DNA of 64,000 nt from Dillenia suffruticosa (taxonomy: Eukaryota > Streptophyta > Magnoliopsida > Dilleniales > Dilleniaceae), in NCBI GenBank assembly GCA_033439265.1, contig JAVTVX010000010.1, forward strand, positions 21,007,056-21,071,055. The letters run 5' to 3'. This document shows positions 39,866-54,294 of the stretch, one piece after another; positions within the stretch are counted from its first letter, which is position 1, and each line of letters opens with the position of its first letter. The position numbers and the translations under genes were made by a program. A model generated the notes under the pieces. It worked only from the letters and a program-made list of their open reading frames with translations. It was not told the DNA's origin and did no database searches.

Positions 39866-39925
39866 CTTTTACCATGTTACTTGATATTAGCCAAAAGGCC
39901 GAGAAAGGTCTTTTACTATGTTACT
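39866..39925. repeat. 16-bp direct repeats flanking the U2 fragment
   Basis: CTTTTACCATGTTACT lies at 39866-39881 and CTTTTACTATGTTACT at 39910-39925, with one mismatch. They sit exactly at the two ends of the U2-derived sequence, as expected for a target-site duplication made during retrotransposition. Confidence 0.8.
39882..39909 (-). pseudogene. Truncated U2 snRNA 5' fragment
   Basis: On the minus strand the sequence reads ACCTTTCTCGGCCTTTTGGC followed by TAATATCA. This matches the universally conserved 5' end of U2 snRNA from about nucleotide 3, with one substitution (G26 to T). The match may extend three bases into the flanking repeat. The branch-site recognition sequence GTAGTA and all later U2 domains are absent, so the fragment cannot be functional. 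It is flanked by near-identical 16-bp direct repeats. Confidence 0.8.
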
Positions 39926-41620
39926 GATACTGTATATGCCACATGCCCAATATCTTCTAAAGGTAGTAATGCCCTTTATGAACAACATCTGAATAAACAA
40001 GCGTTTGTGGTTCAACTATTACAATAATAGCCTTATAAGCTACACACCCCATTATGGAAGAGTTTATTTGCCATTAAAAAGAAAATGCCAACATTTGTAT
40101 AAGGGATGCTTCTTTTGAAGCTTCTTTCCCATATCAGTTTAGTTAGTCCATGGAAATTAGATGTCGGTTCTCTAAATGCTGCTGTAAATTTACCAAACTC
40201 CATCGTTGACTTGTACACACGCGTAGATAATAATCCTGAGATGAAAGTGGTTGCCTGGATTAATTACTTGCTTCCTGCAGATTCGCTTCTTTCCCTTTGT
40301 TATTCTTAGGAGTGGCTTTCTTTCTTGTTGCTGTAGATAGATTTGGGGTTTGAAAGTGCTTCCCATGGTTGAGGAATTAACTAGGTTAGTTGCTCTGGGA
40401 AAATGACCTATGAGAAGTGCATTACAAATGCGGGGCCTCCTTAAGAATCTGCTGCATTTTACCTTACTGTGTACTTCTATATTTTTTTTTTGGGGGGGGG
40501 GGGGAAGGTATTAAAAAAATGCACTACTCCTAAATAAAAGTTACTCGACTGTTATCATTAAAAAGCTTCAAGCCCAAATCTTGAGGAGGGGTCGGACAGG
40601 AAGAGACAAATATCATATGAAGAGTTCTACTACATGATTATTTCTTGGGAAATACCCTGGTCGTTACAGTTGTGGTAATGCTCAAGTTTAACTGTTGACA
40701 AGTTTGCTTGGGAATAGGTTAGGATTCCTTTATCGTGCATACACCCAGGCTCACCTCTGTTTAATAAAGTGGAGTCATTTCTTTATCACCTGCATATCTG
40801 TCTTCTGCAGCTTCGTTCCTTGTGTTTGTGGGGAAAGAGTGCATTTGCATTATAGAGCCTAATTGTGGTAGTTGATCTGCTTGAAAAATGACTTGCTTGA
40901 CCTAAAGTGAATGAAAGTTTTTGCTACATGAAAAGACCAAATGTTGGCATGTTCTGGGATCCTTTTTTTTTTCTTTTTGTTATTCTTGCTTTCTGCAATC
41001 ATCTTAAAAAAGTAAGAGAAAAAAGGCCCTAGCCCTTGATGACAATAGCCACAGAGGAGAGAATAATATTGCACTAATATTACGTCCATGACTTTTCCAT
41101 TTGTGGCGATTGCCAAGAAAATTCAAATCCCAAAAAAAAAAAAAAAATGAAGAAGAAAAGAAAGGTTTTCCAAAATGACATTATAGTCCGTTCATAGGTC
41201 CTCCCACATTGTAAAAACAATGGTATCCTATGAGGTCACAACCATAGTCCGTAAAACTGTACAATTCCTATTCTATCAATTCAGCCGATCAATATCATGG
41301 TACAATCCTCTCTATGCAACTTGGCAGAAACTTAAAGTCTAGACCTAACATGATACAGCTGTGGTGCGTACCGAAAATGAAAGCATAACTGAAATGAAAC
41401 TTGAATGGAATCTCTGGCCATGATGTCAACAGCAAGAGAAGAAATGGCTTTGATGGTAATGGTGCTGGCAGAGATGCTTCTGCAGTCCAAAATAATCATG
41501 ATGGATGGCATCCTCATCCATCCATTACTTTACAGTTGATCCAATTATATTACCGAACTGCCGGTGAGAATGTCCCAGTCAGCCCAAGAGGCCAACACCA
41601 TTATCACTGCATGGTTTTCT

Positions 41621-44600
41621 CTAAAGCAGATCCTCAGTTCCTGTTAGCTCATCAAATTCATTTTCATTAATAATTCCCTTTTTAAGCTTCTTTAGAAGGC
41701 GATATTCCCTTGCCATTTCATCATCATCGTGAACTGTCTGAGCTGCGCGTCTTTGCTTGGCGGTTTTCTTCCTTGTATTTGAAGTTGAGTTTAGCTTAGG
41801 GTGCTTTGTTTTTTGTTTTTCTGCGGCTTCTCTGTCTTTCTTTGCTTGCAAGTTCTTCTTTCTTTGCTTTTCACGAGATTTATCCCTAAGTAATTCAAAT
41901 AATCAGCCTCTAGTATACATATTTACAATTATCTCCCAAACACTTTTCTCATAAGTTGAAAAGATATAAAATAAATAAATAAATAAATAAATGGGTAAGG
42001 AGGAATTGGGCCAATGTTGGGGCAGAGATTTGGCTCTGCAATCTAAAATGAAATCTCTCCAACAGGGAGAAATCATAGAGGGAGGGAGAGAGAACTGACG
42101 GAGCTCCCACTGATCAAGGATACTATCAACCAATATCAAACAGTTTCTAGCTTCCACTAAACCATGGTAAAAAGAATTCAACTTACTTGTACTTTATCTC
42201 CTCTAAGTTGATATCTTTAACCGGAGTAAAACCCTCAGTGGAGAGTGAATGGTGCTTTACTTCTGGAACCGAAGGAAGTTGCAACAAGCCATAACCCATA
42301 CCTAACTTTCCGATCTCAAGTTCCTTCCACCTGATACACAAAAGCATACTCAAAAAGGCAGAAAAAAACAGAGAAAATGCAAATGGTGCAAGTATATTAA
42401 AGAAAGTCATGGAAAATCTGACTGAACCTGAAAATGTAAGAGCAATGGTGCTCTTTATAAGCACGGATGAATGACACGAATGCTCTAAGTCCTTTCTCCA
42501 TGACATCTCTATCCTTTGTTGCAGTAGATCGTATCTGGAGAAGATACAGATATCAGGATAAATCAACTTCCATGAGATGGGAAATTGTTAATTATGTTGA
42601 AATTGGTGTTCAGATTTCCATGTTATATGTCTTTTGAATAGAACTTTTGTACATTAGTGTTGCCATCGCAGAAGGAAACAACTTCATAGAGTAGTTTAAA
42701 AAAGCTTGATTACAAGAGCAAGTTCAAATTGGACTATAAGAGCACTTTCACACTGTCAAAACCTTGGAACAGAAGAGTTGACTAGAGAGCCTAGCTAACC
42801 TCAGGAACAATGTCAGGAGCATCATATGAGCATTTTCTCTCACACAGAGGAACCCTTCTAATACGCAGAAATTCCACATAAGCTTCCTCCTATACGTACA
42901 ATGAAATTAACCTTAATTAAGAACCATAGCACTAAAGTTGAGTTTTGTAATGGTTCACACCAAAGACTTTAATTTAAAAGAAAGACCTTTGGTAAAAGGA
43001 AAACAATTGCACTTCCTTCTCTTCCCATTCGTGCTGTTCTGCCAACCCTGTGAATGAACACATTTGGATCCTGAGGGGGGTCATACTGCATAACAAGACA
43101 GGCACAAATCAGTCACGTGTAAAATTAATAAACAGAAGAGGAAAAACATTAGTCTGCAAAATTATTCCCAATAGAAATGCTATCCGAAGACTGGCTTTAA
43201 ATCTGAATCAAGAACACATAATTCTCCTCACCAACACTATAAAGAAGGAAATAGAATTATGGCCCTGAATGAATCTGCAATCAACTAACAAAGGAAACAG
43301 ATAATTTACATGACCCAAAGCAGTAACAAAGCTACCTGCACTATGCAGTCAACACCAGGGATGTCAAGTCCACGTGCTGCAACATCAGTGCATAGAAGAA
43401 TACCACTAGAAAGAGATGTAAATGATGCTAATGATTTCTCCCTTGCACTCTAAAGAACAAAGAAATCAACAAACAAATTACTGCCAAATGATGACAACTT
43501 CTTGAAAGGCTAAAACTGCAGGATAACAAGTATGATAACCTACAGAATTTTACCTGCTTCATCTTCCCATGAAGAGCAATTATAGAAAATCCCTTTAGAA
43601 TGGCAAGACGTGGAAGAACAACACCCCAGTAATCAACACAAGCACAAGTCATGAAGTAGCTACAAAAAGCAAGATCATATTTAATTGGTGTTTATGCAAA
43701 CTTCCTTTTAAGTTAGATTTCAATTTTGCAGGCTTACATTATAATCTTTTTGGACTTGTTCTTAATTATGGAATCAACAAGCTGAGACGGCTTCTTATCT
43801 GCTTCGCACTCCAAATACTGCAAAGAGAAAGGAGCTCCAAATTAAAAAAGCAGATTGAGGGAAATTTTGTATCTAATTACTCCCAACAACTTCATCAGCA
43901 TAACATGAATAAGTTGCATTCAGGTCACTCACTATCCCGGACAGTAAAAAAGCTGTATCGTAGTTCAGGAGGACTCTGTGTTTCACTAGGAATATTATCA
44001 TTCCGATTACTCAAATGACAAACACATGGAGCTAAGAAACTTAAGGTTGTCTCATAGGCTGAAAGACTTGTGAGTTACAGAAAACATTCCTAACCATCAA
44101 AACAATCACTAAAATGTGAACACAAAGTCCAACAGACAAATGATATTAGAAATGAAAATGCCAACAAATTCAATTGCAGTATTTGGAAGATAATTAAAGG
44201 TCTATTTATTCAATCATATATCTTGAGGCAGCCGTAATTCAGTAAGAAGCATGACGGTGAGGTACAGACATCAATCACGACAATCATCAGAGTAAGATAA
44301 AGGCATTATCTACTTCAACAGCAAGATCCACTCAGAAAACTACCCAAAATCAGCACAAGTTCATGAGATCATTAAGAACACGTAGCCTATTCAATCAAAT
44401 AAGTATGAGGAAGTACAGAAAGCCAGCTTAAAATTGCATGCATCACCGTCGGCTTGGAGGAAAAAACACACGCACCTCAATGTGAAGACTGGAAGGTGTT
44501 TTTGAAGAATCTAATTGCTGTGATTTAGCTTCTGCACGAACTTCAACCCTTACAGGATTTCTTAATCCTGCCTTGGATAACTCTTCAACTGCCTCCGTCT

Positions 44601-46902
44601 GAGTTGCTGAAAAGAGACCAGTTCTCCGAAGCTTGGGCAAACGGGATATAATAGAGTTTAACTGCTTCTGGAACCCCATATCTAATAACCTATCAGCTTC
44701 ATCTAATATCAAAACCTGCTTCAACCATCAGGCAATCATTCAATGTTCATCCACATAACTATCTATAAGAAAGAAGATACCTTTGCATCCTTTAGAATCA
44801 TTTTCACAATATTAAGTCCAAGAAAGAAAGAAACAGCAAGAGAATTACACTCTTCAACATCTCCAGTGAGTTTAAAACGTAATAATGCAGCAATTTTAGG
44901 TGTGTGTTATGCTAGAAATATAGCTTTTGAATAACCAAGGCCATTTGTGAAGAAGAAAACAGTAGCATTCAGGGCATACAAGGCTAGAAAGTCAAAAAAC
45001 CAAAAGGACATAAGTTGACATATTATTTAGCCCCCTGCATATTGATAATAACCGCAAGATTTATACGATTGGCCAGAAAATATTGCTTGAACCTGAAAAA
45101 CAGATTTGGAAGTTCAAATTACCACAACTCTGAACAACCAGGCAGATCAATCACACGATAGGCTCATGGCAGACCAAGAAACTATAGGAGAAGTACCTCA
45201 AAGTTCTTAAAATCCAAGACATCCATTCGATCCATGATGTCGTATAGCCTCCCAGGTGTACCTATCAATAAATTAGCTCCTTCCTCTTCTATTTTCTTCA
45301 TGTCAGCCTTCACTTCTACACCCCCAACAAGAAGCATTGACCTGACATCGGGCAGTGTGGAGATAAAAGGCCGTGCAACATTATATATTTGTGATGACAA
45401 CTCTCTTGTAGGAGAAATAATCATGCCCAGTACCTATAAACATGAAAAGAGAACAGCAATATAAACAATTGCGGACAAAAGATGCTAAGAATGGTAACAT
45501 AAGAAAGCATGCATGATGTGTGTTAATTGGGTATCATCAGATGTGCAACATACTAGTTAGATGGTGGACAATAGCACCAACAGTCATGTTTTAAAGTTGA
45601 ACCATTTTTTCCTTTCTGGATTGGGAAACACTGTTTTCAATCTACAAAATACCATTAATCTGGAGCAAATTCTTCATTAAATGTTTCATTGGTCTCAATT
45701 ATATTATCATAAGCTCATTAAAATTGTCACAGTCATTTATTTTAGACAAAAGGCATTTTTCTTTTTTGATTGAAATAACGAGTTATAGATAAGCCAATTT
45801 ATTTTGACTACTCATGATTATAAGCCTCATAAATCCATGCAAACTATATTTCTACATAAACTATGAATTCTGATGAGTCATCATATGCACAATTCATGAA
45901 CAAATCAAAATGGACATTGAACGCTTAAGCATCAAATGTAGCAGAAATTATTATCTAAAATAGTAAAAATCCACATTATCACGATTTCACTACAAATTCA
46001 ATTATAAACACCATTATTTGCACTTAGAAGCTTTACATTCTACGTCAAGTTGAAGAAATGTATGACCCACTGTAACAAAATCATAAATGTCGCTCCCAAA
46101 CTATAATGTGCACCCAATTACTCATGCGCTCAAAATAGTCAGCAATTCATACATCAAAGATCCCCGTAGCATTATTAACATTTAGAACCTCGGTACTGAA
46201 TTCTTTATCAATTTGAAGAAGAAAACTAAATTCAAAGTATCAATGTCACTCCAAAACAACAATTCGCACCAAAATCAAGAAAGGTACACAAATATTAACA
46301 GAGCATGAAGCCTGCTGAAGACGCTATCCACCACAAACCCTACATTTACATACTAAATTCTGTCAGACAGAACGATGTGCACCGAGAATCTACTCATTGT
46401 ATATCAAGCTGATAAAAATGAGAGTCCAATAAAGAATAAATTCATCAATTCATTAGACTTACAATCATAGAATCTCTTAAATTCATCAATTCATTATACT
46501 TACAATCATAGAATCTCTTCTCAAGCCCGGTTCCTAATAATTCAACGTCACCAACAACCCACACTCAAAACAAGTAGAGAGAGATGGGGGGAGAGAGAGA
46601 GAGAGAGAGAGAGAAGAGAGAGAGAGGACCTGATGAGGTTTAGGTTTAGAAGAACACCTTCGGAGAATCTCAACAATAGGAACAACGAAAGCTAGGGTTT
46701 TTCCGGAGCCAGTGGCGGCATCGACAGCGACGTCCTTGAAGCTACAAAGCAACGGAATGGTGGCGGCTTGAACTGGCGTACAATAGTGAAAACCGCTTTC
46801 TGTGAGGGCTTCAAGAACCTGTTCTGAAAGTGGCGGTTTCAGATCGGAGAATGGAGTATTCGTCAGTGCTTTGTTCGTGTTTTCCGATCCCGTCGACGCC
46901 AT
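41621..46902 (-). CDS. RH18: DEAD-box ATP-dependent RNA helicase 18 (DDX55/Spb4 type)
   Basis: This is an RNA helicase related to yeast Spb4 and human DDX55, which act in nucleolar 60S ribosomal subunit assembly. Coding exons in transcript order are 46630-46902, 45197-45433, 44476-44715, 43738-43817, 43554-43659, 43336-43449, 42987-43085, 42800-42889, 42428-42534, 42187-42330 and 41621-41885. They give 584 residues, close to the usual size of about 590. Motifs in order are the Q-motif region (FSDL to TPVQ, about 18-45), Walker A ATGSGKT (63-69), PTREL (99-103), TPGR (150-153), DEAD (175-178), SAT (206-208), [11 protein letters not shown], and [10 protein letters not shown]. The lysine-rich C-terminus (KSREKQRKK and KTKHPK) is typical of the subfamily and suits nucleolar targeting. 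Intron 1 is about 1.2 kb and begins with a long CT tract. No defect is seen. Confidence 0.96.
46438..46519 (-). repeat. 40-bp tandem duplication in RH18 intron 1
   Basis: AATTCATCAATTCATTAGAC and AATTCATCAATTCATTATAC each continue with TTACAATCATAGAATCTCTT. The two units are immediately adjacent and differ by one or two bases. Confidence 0.85.
46577..46628 (-). repeat. CT tract directly after RH18 exon 1 donor
   Basis: In the RH18 sense, exon 1 ends CATCAG and the intron starts GTCCTCTCTC and continues as a CT-rich tract of about 50 bp. Pyrimidine tracts just inside an intron can bind U-rich-binding splicing proteins. The two peroxidase genes have the same arrangement. Confidence 0.8.
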
Positions 46903-48525
46903 TGCTTTAAACCTTTCCCCGCACCGCCGCTTCGCTTCTCTGTGTTTTCTATAGGCAAGGGTTACTCTTCGTGTCTTGGGCTTCCGCCGCGCGACGCATA
47001 ATTAAACGCATCGTTTGAATGGTTATCCGCCCGTGTTAGTTTAGCTTATTTGGTTCCACGCAGGGGGAGGGTCCCAAATCCCAATCGGTGCGCTGCGCCA
47101 GAGGAGGCTTGAGATTCACGTTGGATAAGGCCGGGGCTCAGTTTACTCTTTTAGTGGGCTTGTGCACGAACTGTAGGCCCAAACTCAAATGATCCGTAAC
47201 TTGAGGTGAAAGTCACGGAGATTTAACGAAAGTTGATCTGGAACTATATTTCATTTATTTATTTATTTATTTTATAAGAATTTAAACTTACGATTATCGG
47301 TTTAAAGAAGGGAAGATTTATATTACTACATTGTCTCTTGAAGACAACCATGTTTCATTTATTGATGTGGATTTCATTTGAAAAACTTTTTTACTTAAAA
47401 CTAAGTTTTTTATTAATTTTTTTACCACTATTAAAAACCCGTTTTTCCTCTTTTCTTTCTCCTCTATTTTCTCTCTCCTTTTGGTTGGTAATCCCTTCTC
47501 TCCCCCTCTTTTCACTCCAACCTCTTTTTCTCTCTCCTCATTCCTTTGTTGTCCGTGACCTCTTCTCTCTTTCTCCTCACCTCCGATGATCTGTTTCCTT
47601 TCTTTCCTCTTTTCTCTCTCCCCTAAGTCCCTTTACGGTAACTTCATTATTAGGATTTCAAACATTGAAACATTGAAAATTTGCTCACTCACACGACTTC
47701 AAATTTTCTCAAAAGAACTCAAGCTCGGAAAATGTAGGGATGCATGTACTACAAGGTCATGTTAAAAAGAGAAGCCAGAAAGTAAAGAGTCATTAGAACA
47801 ACTTCAATTGCATCATTGATGTAGCAAGAGGAGACCTTTGAGACTTCCAGCCATCTACGAGCTTCAGTGGCTCACCTTGTAGAAGATTCTCTCTCTTTCT
47901 CTTCCCCACCATTAATCTCTTTCTCTCTTCTTTCTCTTAATTGTCCCCATCATCTCTACCTCCAAAAATTATCTACAATGTCAAAATCAAACCAACAAAC
48001 ACCTTTATTTTTAAATAAATTGTGCACTCACCTCATAAACCGAAAACCTTGCAAAATTACAGTCAGGTTTACAGGGTCATACTCAAGCCTTCAAGACCAG
48101 AGTTTCTCATACTTGGGCAATTGCCGGTAACTTTTTTTTTTTTTGTTGTTGGTATTCCTTTTTCAATATTTTTTTTTTGGATTGTTAGTATTATTTTTCA
48201 TGACTTAATTTTTGTTGACTCATATAGAGTTCCAAGTCATTACTTATATCTTATCTCACTCCATTAATTATGGTGATGCCCTACTAATCTGAAGTTTCAA
48301 ATTAGACTTTCTGGATCTGAGAATATCCAGGAGAAAACCGATCCCTTTTGGTTATTTATTATTATTTGGTAATTATTATTATTTATTTTTTTAATTATTT
48401 AATTTTTTGTGAAATCAATTAATCATGCTATGTAAACTTACTATGATTCACCTATAACTGCAATGTTACAAAATGCTGTGGCTCTTAAAGCCCATGGATT
48501 GTTCCTCCAATTTTTTTTTTTTCTT

Positions 48526-48652
48526 TAACCGTTAATATCGAGATTTTATTTAATTAATTTGATTCGAATATTATAAAACTCATTTTAAAGATTAGCTTTT
48601 TTAAATCATTTTTTACCATTCTTAAGAGTCGAACTCGAGACTTCTGATATGT
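48526..48652 (-). repeat. SINE-like tRNA-related repeat copy
   Basis: Blocks on the plus strand are TTAATATCGAGATTTTATTT, AATTAATTTGATTCGAATAT, then AACTCATTTTAAAGATTAGC, ATTTTTTACCATTCTTAAG and GTCGAACTCGAGACTTCTGA. The order is the reverse of the family, so the copy lies on the minus strand. Its A-box end is missing. Confidence 0.65.
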
Positions 48653-49516
48653 CTATTTCCAGTTTTACCTCATCTGCTTCATTTTCTTATTTGTAATTAT
48701 ATATTTTAGTAACCGTTAAGAAATCAATAATTTGGTAAATTAAATACACACCGTTTTACTTTTTAAGTGTTTTCTAAAATAAATGTATAAGTATTATAAA
48801 ATTATTGAACAATCCCAATTCTAAAAAAGATATTATTAATGAACATGGCATTCTAATGAAATAAAAATTATAAAGGGTATACAAAAAGTGAGAAATGTAA
48901 TATATTTCAATGAAAAAGTGATAAGAAAAAACAATTAATACAAACAATAATAAAATATTTCGTGTAAATAACATCAAATAAGTGTAAAATTAAATATAAA
49001 AAAATAATTAATATTTTGTGAAAATACGTAGATTGCTGAGAAAACTAATAATCCTTCGTAAATAATAGCCTCGATACTTCCACTCTCCACGTGGCAATTT
49101 TTTATTGGTGGATTATCGGGTTGCTAAAATTGCCGTATTGACCAATTAAATTGACGGGGAAAAAGGCGTCGTGCCTCCGTAAGGCAATTTGGCATCGCAC
49201 GAAGGAATCTTTACGAGGATGAACGGGTTCACACGAACTGATATTGATATTTTCTATTCTGGTCGAACGCGGTTTCGGAGAGCCGGTTTGACATAAATAC
49301 CCTTGTCACTGGATTTTAGTTTTTATCTGCAGTGCCATTAAATTTTTATATTCCATATTAATCAATTAATATAAATAGAATCTTTCGTTTTCATGCTTAT
49401 CATCACCCAACGCTCATCAATGCCTATCTTCTCAAAAATTAAACAACTAAATTTAGTATTTTAAATTAGGGAGAAGATATTATTCAAAAAATACCACACA
49501 TGAAACAAAGACAAAG

Positions 49517-49550
49517 GGTGGATAAAAAGATACGGTGGATAAAAAGATAC
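49517..49550. repeat. Perfect 17-bp tandem repeat in peroxidase A promoter
   Basis: GGTGGATAAAAAGATAC occurs twice without a gap, about 210 bp above the TATA box. Each unit holds a GATAA core, the I-box-type motif of light-regulated plant promoters. The matching region upstream of copy B lacks this doublet. Confidence 0.85.
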
Positions 49551-49753
49551 ACCTCATTGTTTCCATCCACACGACCGAGACCAAAAACAAAGGGTGTTTT
49601 GGTCATTTTGAACAGTCGCTCCGTCTTCCAATTTTCTCCGACTACAACGCAAAATACCTTCATCCAGCAAATCTCATCCGTCCCCTCAAGATCGTCCAAA
49701 TTGAACGGCCCAAAATAATCTACGAGAGGCTCCTGTTTCTGCACCCTCAGGTC

Positions 49754-49760
49754 TATAAAA
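49754..49760 (+). promoter_or_regulatory. TATA box of ascorbate peroxidase A
   Basis: TATAAAA lies about 110 bp above the leader-intron donor and aligns with TATATAA at the equivalent place in copy B (57940-57946). Transcription should begin about 30 bp downstream. Confidence 0.7.
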
Positions 49761-49869
49761 ACTTTTCCACTCTGGCCTTTGAAAGCGCTCGTGGTGAACT
49801 CGTGTTACTCTGTGGCTAGGGTTTTACTCTCGTATCTTTTTCCCAGTCAGTGTCTCTCTCAAAGGGTTC

Positions 49870-49980
49870 GTAAATAACGCCAATCTTCATAAATCGTCCG
49901 ATATCTCTCTCTCCATTTCTCCGATCTGTTCTCTAATTCGTTTAAAATGCCGGTCGTGTTTGTTGGTTTGGATGTTGCAG
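49870..49980 (+). other. 5'-UTR intron of ascorbate peroxidase A
   Basis: A donor GTAAAT after GGTTC at 49870 and an acceptor GATGTTGCAG ending at 49980 bracket a 111-bp leader intron, 13 bp above the ATG. Cytosolic APX genes typically carry a leader intron, which can enhance expression. Copy B has the same structure. Confidence 0.75.
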
Positions 49981-49993
49981 AAAATCAGAAGCC

Positions 49994-52230
<2,237 letters not shown>

Positions 52231-53660
52231 ACTCGAATGGAGGAAAGGGATGGGACTGGTGGCCGGGCATGCCTGCCTTGTTTTTTGTTTTTATGATAGA
52301 ATAATATAAGAGAAAAACCTCTTAGGAGCTTCTTTCCCAGACGATTGTTATCTCTCCCATTCAATATATATATGGGGTTCATCTCTGAAGCATTATTTTT
52401 GCCGTGTTCTTTTTTTTTTTTTTTTCTCCCTTAATTGTCTTCATTGGACATATGTTCTTTTTGATAAAAAAATAAAATAAATTAAAACAAATTTTAAAAA
52501 ATTGATGGCATTCTCAGAGCTCCACGCGCTTTCATCCGAAGGTTAAATGCGAATACTCTGGTTGGTGAAAAATGAAAATTAGTGTGTTATAAAACAACTC
52601 TTAGTAGGATATTCCCGCGAGATGGAGAGAAGCCAAACTACAGGTTTTACCATCTTTCTGGTTTGCAGGGATATCTGGTGAGCACGCACACTATTCTGAT
52701 TGTAATATGTTGAAAGGCTCTTATTTTAATAATTTTGAAAATTTTGGGGTTTACCGGGCTTCACGAGAGTCAAGGATCAAGTTTTCTTGCCTCACAGACT
52801 TAATGATTATAATGGTCGAAATTCACTCAATGATCACTTAGCCAATTGAACCCCGCCAAGAAAAATTAAGTTGTTTCTTTGGGGATAATAAAATTAGAAG
52901 TAGTCTGGCGGACCACTAGCCTTGCCCTGTTAACTAAGACCACCAGCCTTGCCTGTGTGTAAAGGCCACGGCACAACCACAAACTTTTGGTGTCTGGGCC
53001 CATTGTGAAATGCCGGGCCTAGTTATGGACCCATGGTATATACCCTGTGAGATTACAAAATGCCGCCTGTTAAAGCCAGTCCACAGATACTCCAATCATT
53101 TCTCTGTCTACTCCTAGTTTTGTCTCTTCCATAAGAAAATGAGGGGGTGGGGGGTTAATCAAGTGTGATAAGTTCGTCTAATATTCACTCTATTGAGAAA
53201 ATTAAAAAAAGATTACAGAAACATACTATTATTGCGGAAGGGAAATGATTAAAGGATGAGATGACCCATCATACCAAATAATGTTTTGAATAATCTTAAG
53301 ATGTAAAAGTTATTTTATATTTTGTATGTAGCGATGATTATTTTATATTAGAAATAAATAAATATAAATAATTATAATATATAAAATTTATTATTATTAT
53401 TGAATAAAAATAGAGAAGAGCAATTGTAGAGAGATTATTCTGATACCTTGAGCGTGGTTGACCGTAATGTGGTTGAAACGGTCCGTCCTTCTGGATCCCG
53501 TTTCCACGTGGCTTTTTCTTACTGGGCACATCCATGTGAACCAATAAGATGGGAAATGATTCCGCAAGCTCTTTTATTTTTATTTTATTTTATTTTTTAA
53601 CCGATCGTTTACTGATTTTAACTGATATGGTTCAAGAGTTAGGTTAGTTGCTCTTTTAAT
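52231..53660. other. 3' flank of peroxidase A and intergenic DNA
   Basis: The first 100-200 bases are the probable 3' UTR of copy A. After that there is no recognised gene or repeat with a known family. Short AT-rich runs lie near 53,330-53,420. Confidence 0.5.
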
Positions 53661-53850
53661 TTTGCAAAAAGCCGCGTATTTGGTCATCATGCCACATGAG
53701 CCGGTGAAATTGAGGAGTCGGACAGGCGTCGTGCCTCTGCAAGGCATTTTAGCATCGCGCCGAGGAATCTTTAAATGGACAAATGCGTTCACACGTACCG
53801 ATATTGACACTGTTTTGGAGAGCTTGTTCGACACAAATACCCCTGAAGTG
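53660..53850 (+). repeat. Detached upstream part of the peroxidase duplication
   Basis: GGCGTCGTGCCTCTGCAAGG, GAGGAATCTTTAAATGGAC, GTTCACACGTACCGATATTG and CACAAATACCCCTGAAGT line up with GGCGTCGTGCCTCCGTAAGG, GAAGGAATCTTTACGAGGA, GTTCACACGAACTGATATTG and CATAAATACCCTTGTCACT at about 49170-49310, upstream of copy A. This marks the left part of the second duplicate. It is now about 3.6 kb from the rest of copy B's promoter. Confidence 0.85.
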
Positions 53851-54294
53851 TGGATTTCATCAGCCGTACGGCCTCCGTGTTCACACGTATTGACATTGTT
53901 ATTTATTTATTCATTTTTGCTCGGAAAGGAGGACAAGACTCGAAACCTATACTCTTTAACACGATCCAGGATTTCAAGTTATTCGGATGAGATTGGTCAG
54001 CACATGCGCACACCAACACAAGTAGATGGAAAGAAAGATAGATAAATTGGAAGTGAGAGTTGGTGGGAAAAATGAGGGTGTCTCATAAGGAAAGTCCAGA
54101 GAGAAACCCTAAAATGAGATTTAATATTGCACAGCTATGACAAAACGCTTCCATGGACTCAACCATGAACTCGAAACCCTTTAACACGTATTGACACTGT
54201 GTCACCGTCGTGTCAACACCAAGAGTTTTAATTTTCATAATAGTCATTACCCAGGTCGCACGGAAAGAATCGAAAAAGATACAAAACCAGACAA

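Larger units (their letters stand above)
37808..41160 (+). other. Unassigned region, possibly a non-coding transcript
   Basis: A CT tract (about 37810-37825) is followed by leader-like sequence. About 3 kb of even, T-rich, intron-like DNA follows, with no open frame that resembles a protein. Composition resembles the introns of neighbouring genes more than the AT-rich intergenic DNA to its left. It could be a non-coding RNA gene, a decayed gene or simple unique intergenic DNA. It contains the U2 fragment (39882-39909) and two T-run/G-run pairs (about 39811-39829 and 40482-40504). Confidence 0.3.
46903..49750. other. Divergent intergenic region between RH18 and peroxidase A
   Basis: The part next to 46,903 is the RH18 leader or promoter. 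The rest holds CT-rich low-complexity sequence (about 47,440-47,640), one SINE-like copy, and from about 49,120 the upstream part of the block that was duplicated with the peroxidase gene. No other gene is recognised. Confidence 0.5.

Noticed and set aside
47338..47589. Leu/Phe/Ser-rich 83-residue open frame resembling a membrane protein
   Set aside because: Composition comes from a pyrimidine-rich tract; no other sign of a gene.
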